The notes beneath the pieces are model-generated. The model did no database searches, had not been told where the DNA came from, and saw nothing but the letters and a program-made list of their open reading frames with translations. From JALYSX01 sp036510515 (lineage in GTDB: Bacteria > Vulcanimicrobiota > Vulcanimicrobiia > Vulcanimicrobiales > Vulcanimicrobiaceae): a stretch of DNA of 33,730 nt. The DNA lies in contig DATCDS010000106.1 of the NCBI GenBank assembly GCA_036510515.1, positions 1 through 33,730 of the forward strand. Direction: 5' to 3'. Position 1 is the first letter of the stretch, and each line of letters begins with the position of its first letter. This document shows, in pieces, positions 23,624-31,758 of the stretch. A program made the position numbers and the translations under genes.

Positions 23624-25990
23624 GTGAAACGTTCTTTTCGCCTGGCATGTTGCGCGCTGGTCATGCTGCTGGCCGCCGTGCGTCCGGTACATGCCGGCCG
23701 GGCGATACTCGATCCCCACACCCTAGACGCGTATTTTTCCCTTTTTGCTGCCGATTCAAACGTGCCGTGGAAGCCGACCACGATACGCTTGGAAACGTCG
23801 ACGGCCACTGCGGTCGACTTCGCAGCGTATGCGATCGATGCGGCCGATGTCGTGACCGCGGGTTCGTCGGCACGTGCGCGTGCGATCGATACGCGGCATC
23901 TGCATCCGGTCGCGACCTGGCGGTTCGCGCCGCAGGGGGGTTATCAATTCCAATCGTCCGACGTCAACGTACCGTTGGGGAAACGCGAAGGCTTCTTCGT
24001 GATCGAAGCGCGGCGCGGAGCGGTCGCCGAGCAAGTGTGGATCGATCGCACGCGGATCGGCCTGATCAGCCAGACCGCTCCCAACGCCCTGCTCGTGTAC
24101 GTCACCGATTTAGGTACCGGGCGCGCCCTGGCGCACGCGCGCGTGCAGTTCGTCGTCGGAACCTCCTTTGTCACCCGTTACACCGACGCGCGCGGCATCG
24201 TGCGCTGGAAAGACGCGCGGCGGCCGATCTTTGCGTTGGCGCAATGGGGGAACAGCCAAGCGTTCCTTTCGTTTGTCCCGCAAGCGCCGCTGCCGTCCAA
24301 GATCGTGGGCATTCGGGCGGATTCGGCGGTCGCGCGCGCCGGCGACGTTCTGCATCTGGTCGGCTTTGCGCGTACGCGTATCGGCAACGCGCTGCGTCCG
24401 TCAACGGGCAGCGCGTCGATCTCGATGCGATTGGGCGCGACGCCGATCGCGCAGAAATCCGTAAAGCTCGACGAGGCCGGCGCATTTGCGGCCAGCATCG
24501 AAATCCCATCGAATGTCAAAGCCGGTGAGTACGCGGTGCTCGCGCAAGTCGACGGCGCCGCCGGCGGCGCGGTCGTGCGCGTCGATGCCGAGGCGGACGG
24601 CCTCGCGCTTTCGGCAACGCCGCATTGCAACGGCGTGTGCGATCCCAACGGCGACGTGCCGGTGGTCGTGCGCGCGCTGCGTGGCGGGCGCGGCGTCCCC
24701 GGTGTGAACGTCCGCGTCGTCGTCGTGCGCTCGCCGCACGTCTTCGACGACGATGCGTCGGGCGTGCCCCCCTGGGGAATCACGCCGTGGCTCGACGTCG
24801 CAGCCACGACCGGCGGCGACGGCAGCGCGACCGTTGCGATCCCGCATCCGACCGACGGTTTGGCCTCGACCTATGGTGTGACCGTAGAGGGAGCGGGCGC
24901 CACGGCCGAAACGCGCGTCGTCGTTCCGACGTCGACGCTGGCCCTGCAGTTGCGGCTCGACCGAGCTAGTGCCGCGCCGGAGACGCCGATCGGCTTCACG
25001 CTGCAAGCCGTCAACGTCGTTACCCAGCGGCCGGTGCCCAACCTCGCCGCATCGATAACGGTGACGCATGGTGGCGGTGGCTCGACGCTTTCGGTCGTTA
25101 CCGATGCGTCGGGCGTCGCGCGCGGAAGTCTCCCCGCGCCGTCGCTCGGGACGAGCCTGGTGGTCGCGCGAGCATCGCTGGCCGGCGCGGACGCCTCCGA
25201 CGCCGCGCAGGTGCAGATTCTTCCGCAATCGCAGACGACCGTCGCGACCGACACCAGCGCCGTCGTGCACGTGACGCCGGACCGCGCTGCGTATCGCAAC
25301 GGGGAAACGGCGCGGTTCGATGCCGGCGATGCCGGATCGGTCGGCGACGCCCTTATGACCCTGCTGTGTTCGGCGGGGATCGCGACGTCGGTGGTCCGCA
25401 GCGATGCCGGAACTGCGAGCGCAACCTTCAAGATCGAGCCGGCCCCGGGCGATATGTCGGTCGCCGGAGCGTTCGTGCGCGACGGCGCCATCGAATGGAA
25501 CCTCGCGCCGCTGACCGTCGAGGCGCCGGGCCGGCCCGCGACGCTCGCGGTTCACCTCGACCGCTCGGCCTACGCCCCCGGCGCGACCGCCGAGTTAGCG
25601 TTCGACGACGATACGGATGCGACGATCGTGCTGCGTTTGAGCCGCGGGACGCCATCGGGATCGGCGCGCTTCGAAACGTTGCCCGGCCTCTTGGCCTTCG
25701 GCGTTGCCGCGACGCAGAATAGCGCGCCGTCGGTCCCCAACTGGCACCCGTCGATCGATTCGGCCGGGCGATCGCAGAGCGTCGGCTTTGCCGTTCGCGA
25801 CGGCGCGCTCCCCGAGCCGTCGCTGGCCGAGTCGGACACGCGCGCGGTCTACTGGAAGGTGCTGCGCCGCAGCCGGGAAGCGATCTCGATTCCGCTGCCG
25901 CAGGTGCGGGGCACGTACACGCTTTCGATCCTGCAGATCGGCGACGATGGACGAATCGCCGCGGCGTCGTCGAACGTTACCGTGCGATGA
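23624..25990 (+). CDS. Alpha-2-macroglobulin-like exported protein, short form
   Basis: The 788-residue protein has a signal peptide (about 1-24) and is otherwise built of beta-sandwich units. Several contain the macroglobulin-domain signature of a basic/acidic pair followed by a Pro/Gly turn and a strand: RADSAVARAGDVLHLVGFAR near 230, PDRAAYRNGETARF near 550 and LDRSAYAPGATAELAF near 643. Others look like carrier or Ig-like linkers (TDARGIVRW, TDASGVARGSL). The full bacterial family has 1,500 or more residues with a bait region, thioester domain and receptor domain; none is seen here, so this is a truncated or minimal relative. It may act as a periplasmic protease trap or structural protein. 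Its stop overlaps the polA start (ATGA), an unexpected coupling. The GTG start is supported by the signal peptide. Confidence 0.68.
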   Translation: MKRSFRLACCALVMLLAAVRPVHAGRAILDPHTLDAYFSLFAADSNVPWKPTTIRLETSTATAVDFAAYAIDAADVVTAGSSARARAIDTRHLHPVATWRFAPQGGYQFQSSDVNVPLGKREGFFVIEARRGAVAEQVWIDRTRIGLISQTAPNALLVYVTDLGTGRALAHARVQFVVGTSFVTRYTDARGIVRWKDARRPIFALAQWGNSQAFLSFVPQAPLPSKIVGIRADSAVARAGDVLHLVGFARTRIGNALRPSTGSASISMRLGATPIAQKSVKLDEAGAFAASIEIPSNVKAGEYAVLAQVDGAAGGAVVRVDAEADGLALSATPHCNGVCDPNGDVPVVVRALRGGRGVPGVNVRVVVVRSPHVFDDDASGVPPWGITPWLDVAATTGGDGSATVAIPHPTDGLASTYGVTVEGAGATAETRVVVPTSTLALQLRLDRASAAPETPIGFTLQAVNVVTQRPVPNLAASITVTHGGGGSTLSVVTDASGVARGSLPAPSLGTSLVVARASLAGADASDAAQVQILPQSQTTVATDTSAVVHVTPDRAAYRNGETARFDAGDAGSVGDALMTLLCSAGIATSVVRSDAGTASATFKIEPAPGDMSVAGAFVRDGAIEWNLAPLTVEAPGRPATLAVHLDRSAYAPGATAELAFDDDTDATIVLRLSRGTPSGSARFETLPGLLAFGVAATQNSAPSVPNWHPSIDSAGRSQSVGFAVRDGALPEPSLAESDTRAVYWKVLRRSREAISIPLPQVRGTYTLSILQIGDDGRIAAASSNVTVR

Positions 25991-28617
25991 GCGCCGCTCC
26001 CGCACGACAATCCGCGACCCTGATGCTGCTGGATACCTACGGCCTGGTCTACCGGGCATTTTTCGCGATGCCGCCGCTGTCGACAAGCGCCGGTTTGTCG
26101 ATCAACGCCGCTTTGGGTTTCGTCAACATGCTGGCGCGTCTGATCGCTACGGAAAACCCGACTCACCTCATCGCCGCGTTCGATAAGGGCATGCCCGCCG
26201 CGCGCGTGGCACTCTATCCCCAATACAAAGCGCAGCGTTCGACGATGCCCGAGGAACTGCGCCCGCAGTTCGCGCTGGTGCGACGCATCCTGCACGCATA
26301 CAACGTTCCGATCGCCGAGATCGAAGGTCAGGAAGCCGACGACGTGATCGCGACGCTGGCGCATCGCGCGTACGATGCCGATCAGCAGGTGACGATCGTC
26401 ACCGGCGATCTGGACTTGCTGCAGATCGTCGACGATCGCACCACGGTCTTGCGAACCAAGCGCGGCATCACCGATCTCGAGCGCTTCGATCCGGCCGCGG
26501 TGCGCGAGCGGTTCGCGCTCGAGCCCGCGCAGTTGGTCGACTATCGCGGACTCAAAGGCGACCCGTCGGATAACCTGCCGGGCGTTCCCGGCGTTGGCGA
26601 AAAAACCGCCTCCAAATTGATTCAAGTGGCCGGGTCGCTCGACAACTTGCTGGCCCATCCAGAACTTGCTGGAACGCCCAAACTGCAAGCGTTGATCGAA
26701 ACCTACGGCGCGCAAGCCGCGGTTTGCCGCGACGTCTCGATCATTCGCCGCGATCTGGACGTCGCACTGGATTGGGACGCGGCGCGCTACGTCCCGCCCG
26801 ACAACGACGCGCTCTACCACCTCTACAGCGAGTTGGAGTTCAAAGGACTGCTCGCCAAGCTGCAGCCGCCCAGCGACATGCCGCTGTTCGCGGCGCCGCC
26901 GGCGGTGCGCGGAACGTATCGATCGTTCGTCGCGGCGGTCGACCCGCCGGAGTTCGAGGAGTTGGCCCAGGCGCTGCGCGCGCTGGGTCGAGGAGAGCGG
27001 GCGGCGCTGGTCGCCGGCGACGATACGATCGGCATTTCGGGTGAGAGCGGAACGGGGATCTCGTTGGGCGCGGCGGCCTTGGCGCATGCCAACGTGCGCG
27101 CGGCGTTCGAAACGCTCTGGAACGGGCCGACCCGCGTGAGTGCCTACGATGCCAAGAAGGTGTCGCGGGCGTTGGCCCGCCACGGGCTACCGATTCGCCC
27201 GGTCGACGACGACCCGATGCTGGCCGCGCATCTGCTCGATCCCGGCGCGTCGTTCGTTTCGATCGACGCGACGGCGCGTGCGCATCTGGGCATCGCCGCC
27301 GGCGAGGATCCGGCCGCGCAAGCCGACGCCGCTTTCCAATTGCTCCGGCCGCTGCGAACCGAACTGGCGGCGCGCGATCAGATCGGGCTCTACGAAGAGG
27401 TCGAGGTGCCGTTGGCACCGCTGTTGGCCAAGATGGAACGGGTCGGCATCGCGATCGATCCCAGCGAGTTAGCAACGCTGGCTGTCGAAATCGACGCGGC
27501 GATCGCACGGCTGCAGCAGCATATCTTCGACTTCGCCGGCGAAACGTTCAACATCGGATCGCCGCTGCAGCTGGGCAACGTGCTCTTCGGACGCCTGCAA
27601 ATTCCGGGCGGAAAAAAGAACAAGACGGGCTGGGCGACCGGCGTCGAGGTACTGGCGGGATTGGCGCGCGAGTATCCCATCTGCGCGCTGGTGCTGGAAT
27701 GGCGCGAGGTGACCAAGCTCAAGAACACCTACGTTGACGTGATCCCGACGCTCGTCGATGCCGACGGGCGACTGCGCACGGAGTTCAATCAGACCGCGAC
27801 GGCGACCGGGCGGTTGTCGAGCACTAATCCGAATCTCCAAAACGTGCCGGTGCGCGGTGAGTTAGGGCGTCGGATTCGGCGCGCCTTCGTCGCGCGCGAC
27901 GCCGAGCACGTTTTGCTGGCCGCCGATTACAGCCAGATCGAACTGCGCATCATGGCGCACCTCTCCGGCGACGAAGCGATGCGCCGAGCGTTCGAAGAGG
28001 GGCAAGACATTCACGATTTTACCGCGCGGCAGATCTTCAACGTTCCGGCCGGCTCGCAGGTCGACGGTAACCAGCGACGGATGGCCAAATCGGTCAACTT
28101 CGGATTACTGTACGGCATGTCGGACTTTGGGCTCGCGCAGCGTTTGGAGATCGGCCGAGCCGAAGCCAAGGAGATCACCGTCGCCTATTTCGCGCGCTTC
28201 CCATCGGTGCGGGCGTATATCGAACGCACGCTCGAAGAAGCGCGCGTCAACGGCTACGTCGCGACGATCCTCGGGCGGCGGCGGTACATGCCCGGTCTGA
28301 CCTCGGGCAACTACATGCTGCGCGCGGCTGCCGAACGTGAGGCGACCAACGCGCCCCTGCAAGGCAGCGCCGCCGACTTGATGAAGCTGGCGATGGTGCG
28401 CGCGGACCGCGAGATCGAGAAGACGGGGCTCGATGCGTCGATGCTGCTGCAGATCCACGACGAGTTGATCTTCGAAGTACCGCGCGCGCAGCTGCATGCG
28501 ACCGCGCACGCCGTACGCGATGCGATGGAGGGAGCGATGACGCTGAGCGTCCCGCTGGAAGTAACGATGAAGACCGGGGCCAATTGGTACGACGTGAAGC
28601 CGCTCGACGATGTGTAG
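25987..28617 (+). CDS. polA: DNA polymerase I
   Basis: The 876-residue enzyme has the 5' nuclease domain (about 10-290: LDTYGLVYRAFF, EGQEADDVIATLA, VTGDLDLLQ, GDPSDNLPGVPGVGEKTA), a 3'-5' exonuclease-like domain (about 300-470) and a complete polymerase domain. Motif A is DYSQIELRIMAHLSGD (Asp about 647), the O-helix RRMAKSVNFGLLYGM, and motif C QIHDELIFEV (Asp about 825). In the exonuclease-like domain the first catalytic pair (DxE) and later Asp residues are missing, so proofreading should be lost, as in Taq and Bacillus enzymes. It fills gaps in repair and removes RNA primers. It overlaps the macroglobulin-like gene by four bases and the DUF192 gene by eight. Confidence 0.97.
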   Translation: MSAAPARQSATLMLLDTYGLVYRAFFAMPPLSTSAGLSINAALGFVNMLARLIATENPTHLIAAFDKGMPAARVALYPQYKAQRSTMPEELRPQFALVRRILHAYNVPIAEIEGQEADDVIATLAHRAYDADQQVTIVTGDLDLLQIVDDRTTVLRTKRGITDLERFDPAAVRERFALEPAQLVDYRGLKGDPSDNLPGVPGVGEKTASKLIQVAGSLDNLLAHPELAGTPKLQALIETYGAQAAVCRDVSIIRRDLDVALDWDAARYVPPDNDALYHLYSELEFKGLLAKLQPPSDMPLFAAPPAVRGTYRSFVAAVDPPEFEELAQALRALGRGERAALVAGDDTIGISGESGTGISLGAAALAHANVRAAFETLWNGPTRVSAYDAKKVSRALARHGLPIRPVDDDPMLAAHLLDPGASFVSIDATARAHLGIAAGEDPAAQADAAFQLLRPLRTELAARDQIGLYEEVEVPLAPLLAKMERVGIAIDPSELATLAVEIDAAIARLQQHIFDFAGETFNIGSPLQLGNVLFGRLQIPGGKKNKTGWATGVEVLAGLAREYPICALVLEWREVTKLKNTYVDVIPTLVDADGRLRTEFNQTATATGRLSSTNPNLQNVPVRGELGRRIRRAFVARDAEHVLLAADYSQIELRIMAHLSGDEAMRRAFEEGQDIHDFTARQIFNVPAGSQVDGNQRRMAKSVNFGLLYGMSDFGLAQRLEIGRAEAKEITVAYFARFPSVRAYIERTLEEARVNGYVATILGRRRYMPGLTSGNYMLRAAAEREATNAPLQGSAADLMKLAMVRADREIEKTGLDASMLLQIHDELIFEVPRAQLHATAHAVRDAMEGAMTLSVPLEVTMKTGANWYDVKPLDDV

Positions 28618-29083
28618 TCAAACGGTGGCGTTGGCGTTGGCGCTCATCGTCTCGCCCGGCCCGCAGCCGACGCCGCAGCAACTGCCGACGATAACCGTCG
28701 CCGCGCCGCGCGCGATGCTGACGCTGCAAATCGCGCGCACGCCGGCTCAGCAGGAAGCCGGGTTGATGTGGGTGACCGCGTTGGCCCCGCACGCCGGCAT
28801 GCTCTTCGTGTTTCCATCGGATCAGCCGCTATCGTTCTGGATGAAAAACACGCTGATTCCGCTGGACATGGTCTTCGTCGGTGCCGACGGACGCGTGCGC
28901 AAGGTTTTTGCCGACGTGCCGGTCGTCGATTCGGCGCTGGCCGATGACCGCATCCCGCTGGAGATCGCCTCGGGTCGATACGTGATCGAGCTGCCCGCCG
29001 GCGAAGCCGCCGCCGATGGAATCGTCAGCGGCACCCCGCTTCGAATTGGCGCTTTTTTGACCGGCGATGCCCGAACTTCCTGA
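28610..29083 (+). CDS. DUF192-family protein
   Basis: The 157-residue protein has a short hydrophobic N-terminus (possible signal peptide), then the DUF192 core: RTPAQQEAGLMWV, GMLFVFPSDQPLSFWMKNTLIPLDMVFV, then ADGRVRKVFADVPV and the closing YVIELPAG. The WMKNTLIPLD segment is diagnostic. Function is unknown; the fold is a small beta barrel often found in exported proteins. The ATG lies inside the end of polA (8-base overlap) and the 3' end overlaps mutM by 17 bases, so all three are translated from one mRNA. Confidence 0.88.
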   Translation: MCSQTVALALALIVSPGPQPTPQQLPTITVAAPRAMLTLQIARTPAQQEAGLMWVTALAPHAGMLFVFPSDQPLSFWMKNTLIPLDMVFVGADGRVRKVFADVPVVDSALADDRIPLEIASGRYVIELPAGEAAADGIVSGTPLRIGAFLTGDARTS

Positions 29084-29876
29084 GGTCGAAACGATCGCGC
29101 GCGGACTCGCCGCAAGCGTGCTGGGAAAGACGATCGAGCGGGTCGACGTCAGGCTTCCGCGCGTCGTTGCGGCCCCGGTGGTTCGATTCAAGCGAGCGCT
29201 AGTCGGACAACGTATTCTCGGCGCCGGTCGTCGCGGGAAATACGTCGTTTTGAGATTGGATTCCGGCCGGCGCTTGGTGGTGAGCCTGCGGATGACCGGC
29301 CGACTCATCGTCGGCCGTCCTTCCGAGCCGTTGCCCAAGGCCGCCCACGTCGTGTTGGAGTTTTCGGATTCGACTCGCCTCGCGTTTGCCGACGTCCGAA
29401 CCTTTGGCCGAATGCGCCTCGTAGAGCCGGACGAGGCCTGGGATGCCGATTTGGGTCCCGAGCCGCTGGAAAAGGCCTTTACTCCGCAGGCCTTTATCGG
29501 TATGCTGTCCGGGCGGACGACGCCCATCAAGGCGTTGCTCCTCGATCAGCGGCGCATCGCGGGCATCGGAAACATCTATGCATGCGAGGCGTTGTGGGAG
29601 GCCCGGATTCGTCCGGATCGTCCCGCGGGAAAGCTGACCGGCCCGGCGATTCGCCGGCTGCACGACGCGATCGTCGGCGTGCTCACCCGCGCGATCGATA
29701 TGCGCGGCTCGAGCATCGACGACTACGTCGATGCGGCAGGCTTGCCGGGCGGGTTTCAAAACGTGCTTTCGGTCTACGGCCGCCTCGGCCGCCCGTGCGT
29801 GCGTTGCGAACGTCCGATCGTGCGCACGGTGCTCGGTCAACGCGGAACCTGGTGGTGTCGAGGATGTCAACGATGA
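29067..29876 (+). CDS. mutM: Formamidopyrimidine-DNA glycosylase
   Basis: The 269-residue protein begins MPELPEVETIARGL, giving the N-terminal Pro nucleophile and catalytic Glu. It has the conserved Lys in RRGKYVVL, the helix-two-turn-helix in LLLDQRRIAGIGNIYACEALW, and a C-terminal zinc finger with CVRC and CRGC. It removes 8-oxoguanine and formamidopyrimidines and cuts the abasic site. Gene order polA-mutM-coaE occurs in several Gram-positive and related lineages; here DUF192 and rpsA genes are inserted. Confidence 0.97.
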   Translation: MPELPEVETIARGLAASVLGKTIERVDVRLPRVVAAPVVRFKRALVGQRILGAGRRGKYVVLRLDSGRRLVVSLRMTGRLIVGRPSEPLPKAAHVVLEFSDSTRLAFADVRTFGRMRLVEPDEAWDADLGPEPLEKAFTPQAFIGMLSGRTTPIKALLLDQRRIAGIGNIYACEALWEARIRPDRPAGKLTGPAIRRLHDAIVGVLTRAIDMRGSSIDDYVDAAGLPGGFQNVLSVYGRLGRPCVRCERPIVRTVLGQRGTWWCRGCQR

Positions 29877-29903
29877 ACGCGCGGCGGTCGCAAATACGAA
29901 TAT

Positions 29904-29927
29904 ATGTAAGGTAGGAACCACAACATC
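29904..29927 (+). promoter_or_regulatory. Unusual translation start region of rpsA
   Basis: An ATG directly followed by TAA (29904-29909) forms a start-stop pair in the same frame as rpsA. Next comes a Shine-Dalgarno, AGGAA (29913-29917), and after seven bases an ATC codon (29925-29927) that opens the conserved S1 N-terminus. No ATG, GTG, TTG or CTG occurs in frame between the TAA and the TTG at 30024. A rare AUC start, like the AUU start of infC, would fit strong translational control. Confidence 0.5.
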
Positions 29928-31169
29928 TCTACGCTTGAAATCTCCCCTCCCGGGCACGGGCCCGAACCCGAAGAAGATCAACTCGCATTCGAACAGCGCC
30001 TCTATGAAGAGTCGCTTAAAGTTTTGGACGAGGGCCAAGTCCTCGTCGGCGTGATCGTCCAAAAGGACAAGGACGAGTTGCTCGTCGATGTCGGCGGCAA
30101 GTCCGAAGGCGTCCTCCCCTTCCGCGAGTTGTCACTCGCGATCGAGCCGAAAGAACTCAAAGTCGGCGATACCCTCGAAGTCATGATCCATCGCATCGAC
30201 GAGATGGACGGAACGCTGTTCCTTTCAGAACGTCGCGCGCGCGCGCTCAAGACTTGGGAAAAGGTCATCGGCGCTCACGACAACGACGAAGTGATCGAAG
30301 CCACCGTGACGCAAGTCGTCAAGGGCGGCGTGCTGGTCGACCTGGGCATGCGCGGCTTCGTGCCGGCATCGCAGATCCGTCGCCAGCCGGTCGGAAACCT
30401 CGACGAACTCGTCGGTCAGCGTCTGCGTCTTAAAGTGATCGACCTCGATCACAAGCGCCACCGCGTCGTACTCTCGCAGCGCCTCGTGCTCGAAGAAGAG
30501 CTCCAGCAAAAGAAGCAAGAGCTGCTCGACACGATGGAGATCGGTCAGATCCGCGAAGGCATGGTCGTCCGGCTCGCCGATTTCGGCGCGTTCGTCGACC
30601 TAGGCGGCATCGACGGCCTGATCCACAACAGCGAACTCTCCTACGCGCGCATCAAGCACCCGTCGGAAGTCGTGAAGATCGGCGATATCGTTCAAGTCGA
30701 AATCATGAAGTTCGATGCCGAAGCCAAGAAGGTCAGCCTGTCGCTCAAGCACGCGCTGCCCGATCCTTGGGATCAGTTCTCGGACAAGCTGTTCGAGACC
30801 AATCAGGTCGTCGCGCAGGTCGTCAAGACGACGCCCAACTATCTGCTCGTCGAAATCGTTCCGGGAATCCTCGCGATGGTTCCCAAGGGCGAGTTCGACG
30901 GTTCGGTTCAGTATAATCCCGGACAAGACGTCGACGTTACGCTGTTGACGATCAACCATCAGACGCGCCGCATCACCGCGTCGATCCAGCACGTCGCCGA
31001 CGTTCCGCTCGAAGAGATCGAGCAGTACGTTGCCGAGGTCCCCGAAGTGGTCGACGCACCGATCGTCGAGGCCGAGCTCGAAGCCGAAGTCGAGCCCGAA
31101 GCCGAACCGATCGAGCAAGCCGTCGAAGAAGCTCCAGACAACACGCCGGAATCCTTCGACGCCGAATAG
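29925..31169 (+). CDS. rpsA: 30S ribosomal protein S1, probable ATC start
   Basis: The roughly 414-residue product has four S1 RNA-binding domains: GQVLVGVIVQ...VDVGGKSEGVLPFREL; EVIEATVTQVVKGGVLVDLGMRGFVPASQI; REGMVVRLADFGAFVDLGGIDGLIHNSEL; and NQVVAQVVKTTPNYLLVEIVPGILAMVPKGEF. A long acidic Glu/Ala-rich tail follows. S1 binds mRNA leaders and brings them to the ribosome. The first NTG in frame is TTG 30024, but residues encoded before it (EDQLAFEQRLYEESLKV, then LDEGQ) belong to the usual helix preceding domain 1, and no Shine-Dalgarno is well placed for that TTG. ATC 29925 has AGGAA at ideal spacing and gives an N-terminus (M)STLEISPP. A sequence error changing ATG to ATC is the main alternative. 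Confidence 0.88.
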   Translation: MSTLEISPPGHGPEPEEDQLAFEQRLYEESLKVLDEGQVLVGVIVQKDKDELLVDVGGKSEGVLPFRELSLAIEPKELKVGDTLEVMIHRIDEMDGTLFLSERRARALKTWEKVIGAHDNDEVIEATVTQVVKGGVLVDLGMRGFVPASQIRRQPVGNLDELVGQRLRLKVIDLDHKRHRVVLSQRLVLEEELQQKKQELLDTMEIGQIREGMVVRLADFGAFVDLGGIDGLIHNSELSYARIKHPSEVVKIGDIVQVEIMKFDAEAKKVSLSLKHALPDPWDQFSDKLFETNQVVAQVVKTTPNYLLVEIVPGILAMVPKGEFDGSVQYNPGQDVDVTLLTINHQTRRITASIQHVADVPLEEIEQYVAEVPEVVDAPIVEAELEAEVEPEAEPIEQAVEEAPDNTPESFDAE

Positions 31170-31176
31170 TCGCCCC

Positions 31177-31758
31177 ATGAGGATCGGGCTGACGGGCGGC
31201 ATTGGGAGCGGGAAGAGCGAGGTCGCCAAGGTGTTCGAACGTCTGGGCGCGCTCGTCATCGACACGGACCTGTTGGCACGCGAGGCCGTCGCGCCGGGGA
31301 GCGACGGCCTCGCGGAAATCGCCCGCTTGTGGCCGCAGCTCGTGCGCGGCGGTGCCTTGGATCGAGCGGCGATGGCCGAGGTCGTCTTCGCCGATTCCAA
31401 CGCGCGCGAGCTTCTCAACGGCATCGTCCACCCGTACGTTCGGCGGCTGGCCGCGCAACGCGAGCGGGACGCCAAGCCCGGACAGCCGGTCGTGCAGGTC
31501 GTGCCGTTGCTGTTCGAGACCGAGCTGTACCGGACGATGGATCGCAACGTCGTCGTGGTCGCGCCCGACGAGCAACGGATCGCGCGCGCGATGCGGCGCG
31601 ACGGGAGCGACGAAGCGCGCGTCCGCGCGCGTATGGCCGCGCAGATCGATCCCCAGCGCGCGCGCGCGCTCGCCGACTATACGATCGAGAACGACGGGGA
31701 CCTCGCGCTGCTGCACGAGCGCGCCACCGCCGTCTACGAAAAATTAGCAGGCTACTAG
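31177..31758 (+). CDS. coaE: Dephospho-CoA kinase
   Basis: The 193-residue enzyme begins MRIGLTGGIGSGKS (P-loop at about 7-14), followed by IDTDLLAREAV with the substrate-binding Asp pair, then HPYVRR, VVQVVPLLFE and YTIEND. It phosphorylates dephospho-CoA at the 3'-hydroxyl, the last step of coenzyme A synthesis. It starts seven bases after the rpsA stop, so they are probably co-transcribed. The frame is open into rpsA, but ATG 31177 gives the standard start. Its stop overlaps the stop of the convergent gene by four bases. Confidence 0.96.
   Translation: MRIGLTGGIGSGKSEVAKVFERLGALVIDTDLLAREAVAPGSDGLAEIARLWPQLVRGGALDRAAMAEVVFADSNARELLNGIVHPYVRRLAAQRERDAKPGQPVVQVVPLLFETELYRTMDRNVVVVAPDEQRIARAMRRDGSDEARVRARMAAQIDPQRARALADYTIENDGDLALLHERATAVYEKLAGY

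Noticed and set aside
21834..23648. A single 604-residue minus-strand protein
   Set aside because: Only the last 123 residues look like protein (DUF4267-like); the rest is a shadow of the FAH and exported-protein genes.
30024..30026. TTG 30024 as the rpsA start
   Set aside because: It cuts into the conserved helix before S1 domain 1 and lacks a well-placed Shine-Dalgarno.
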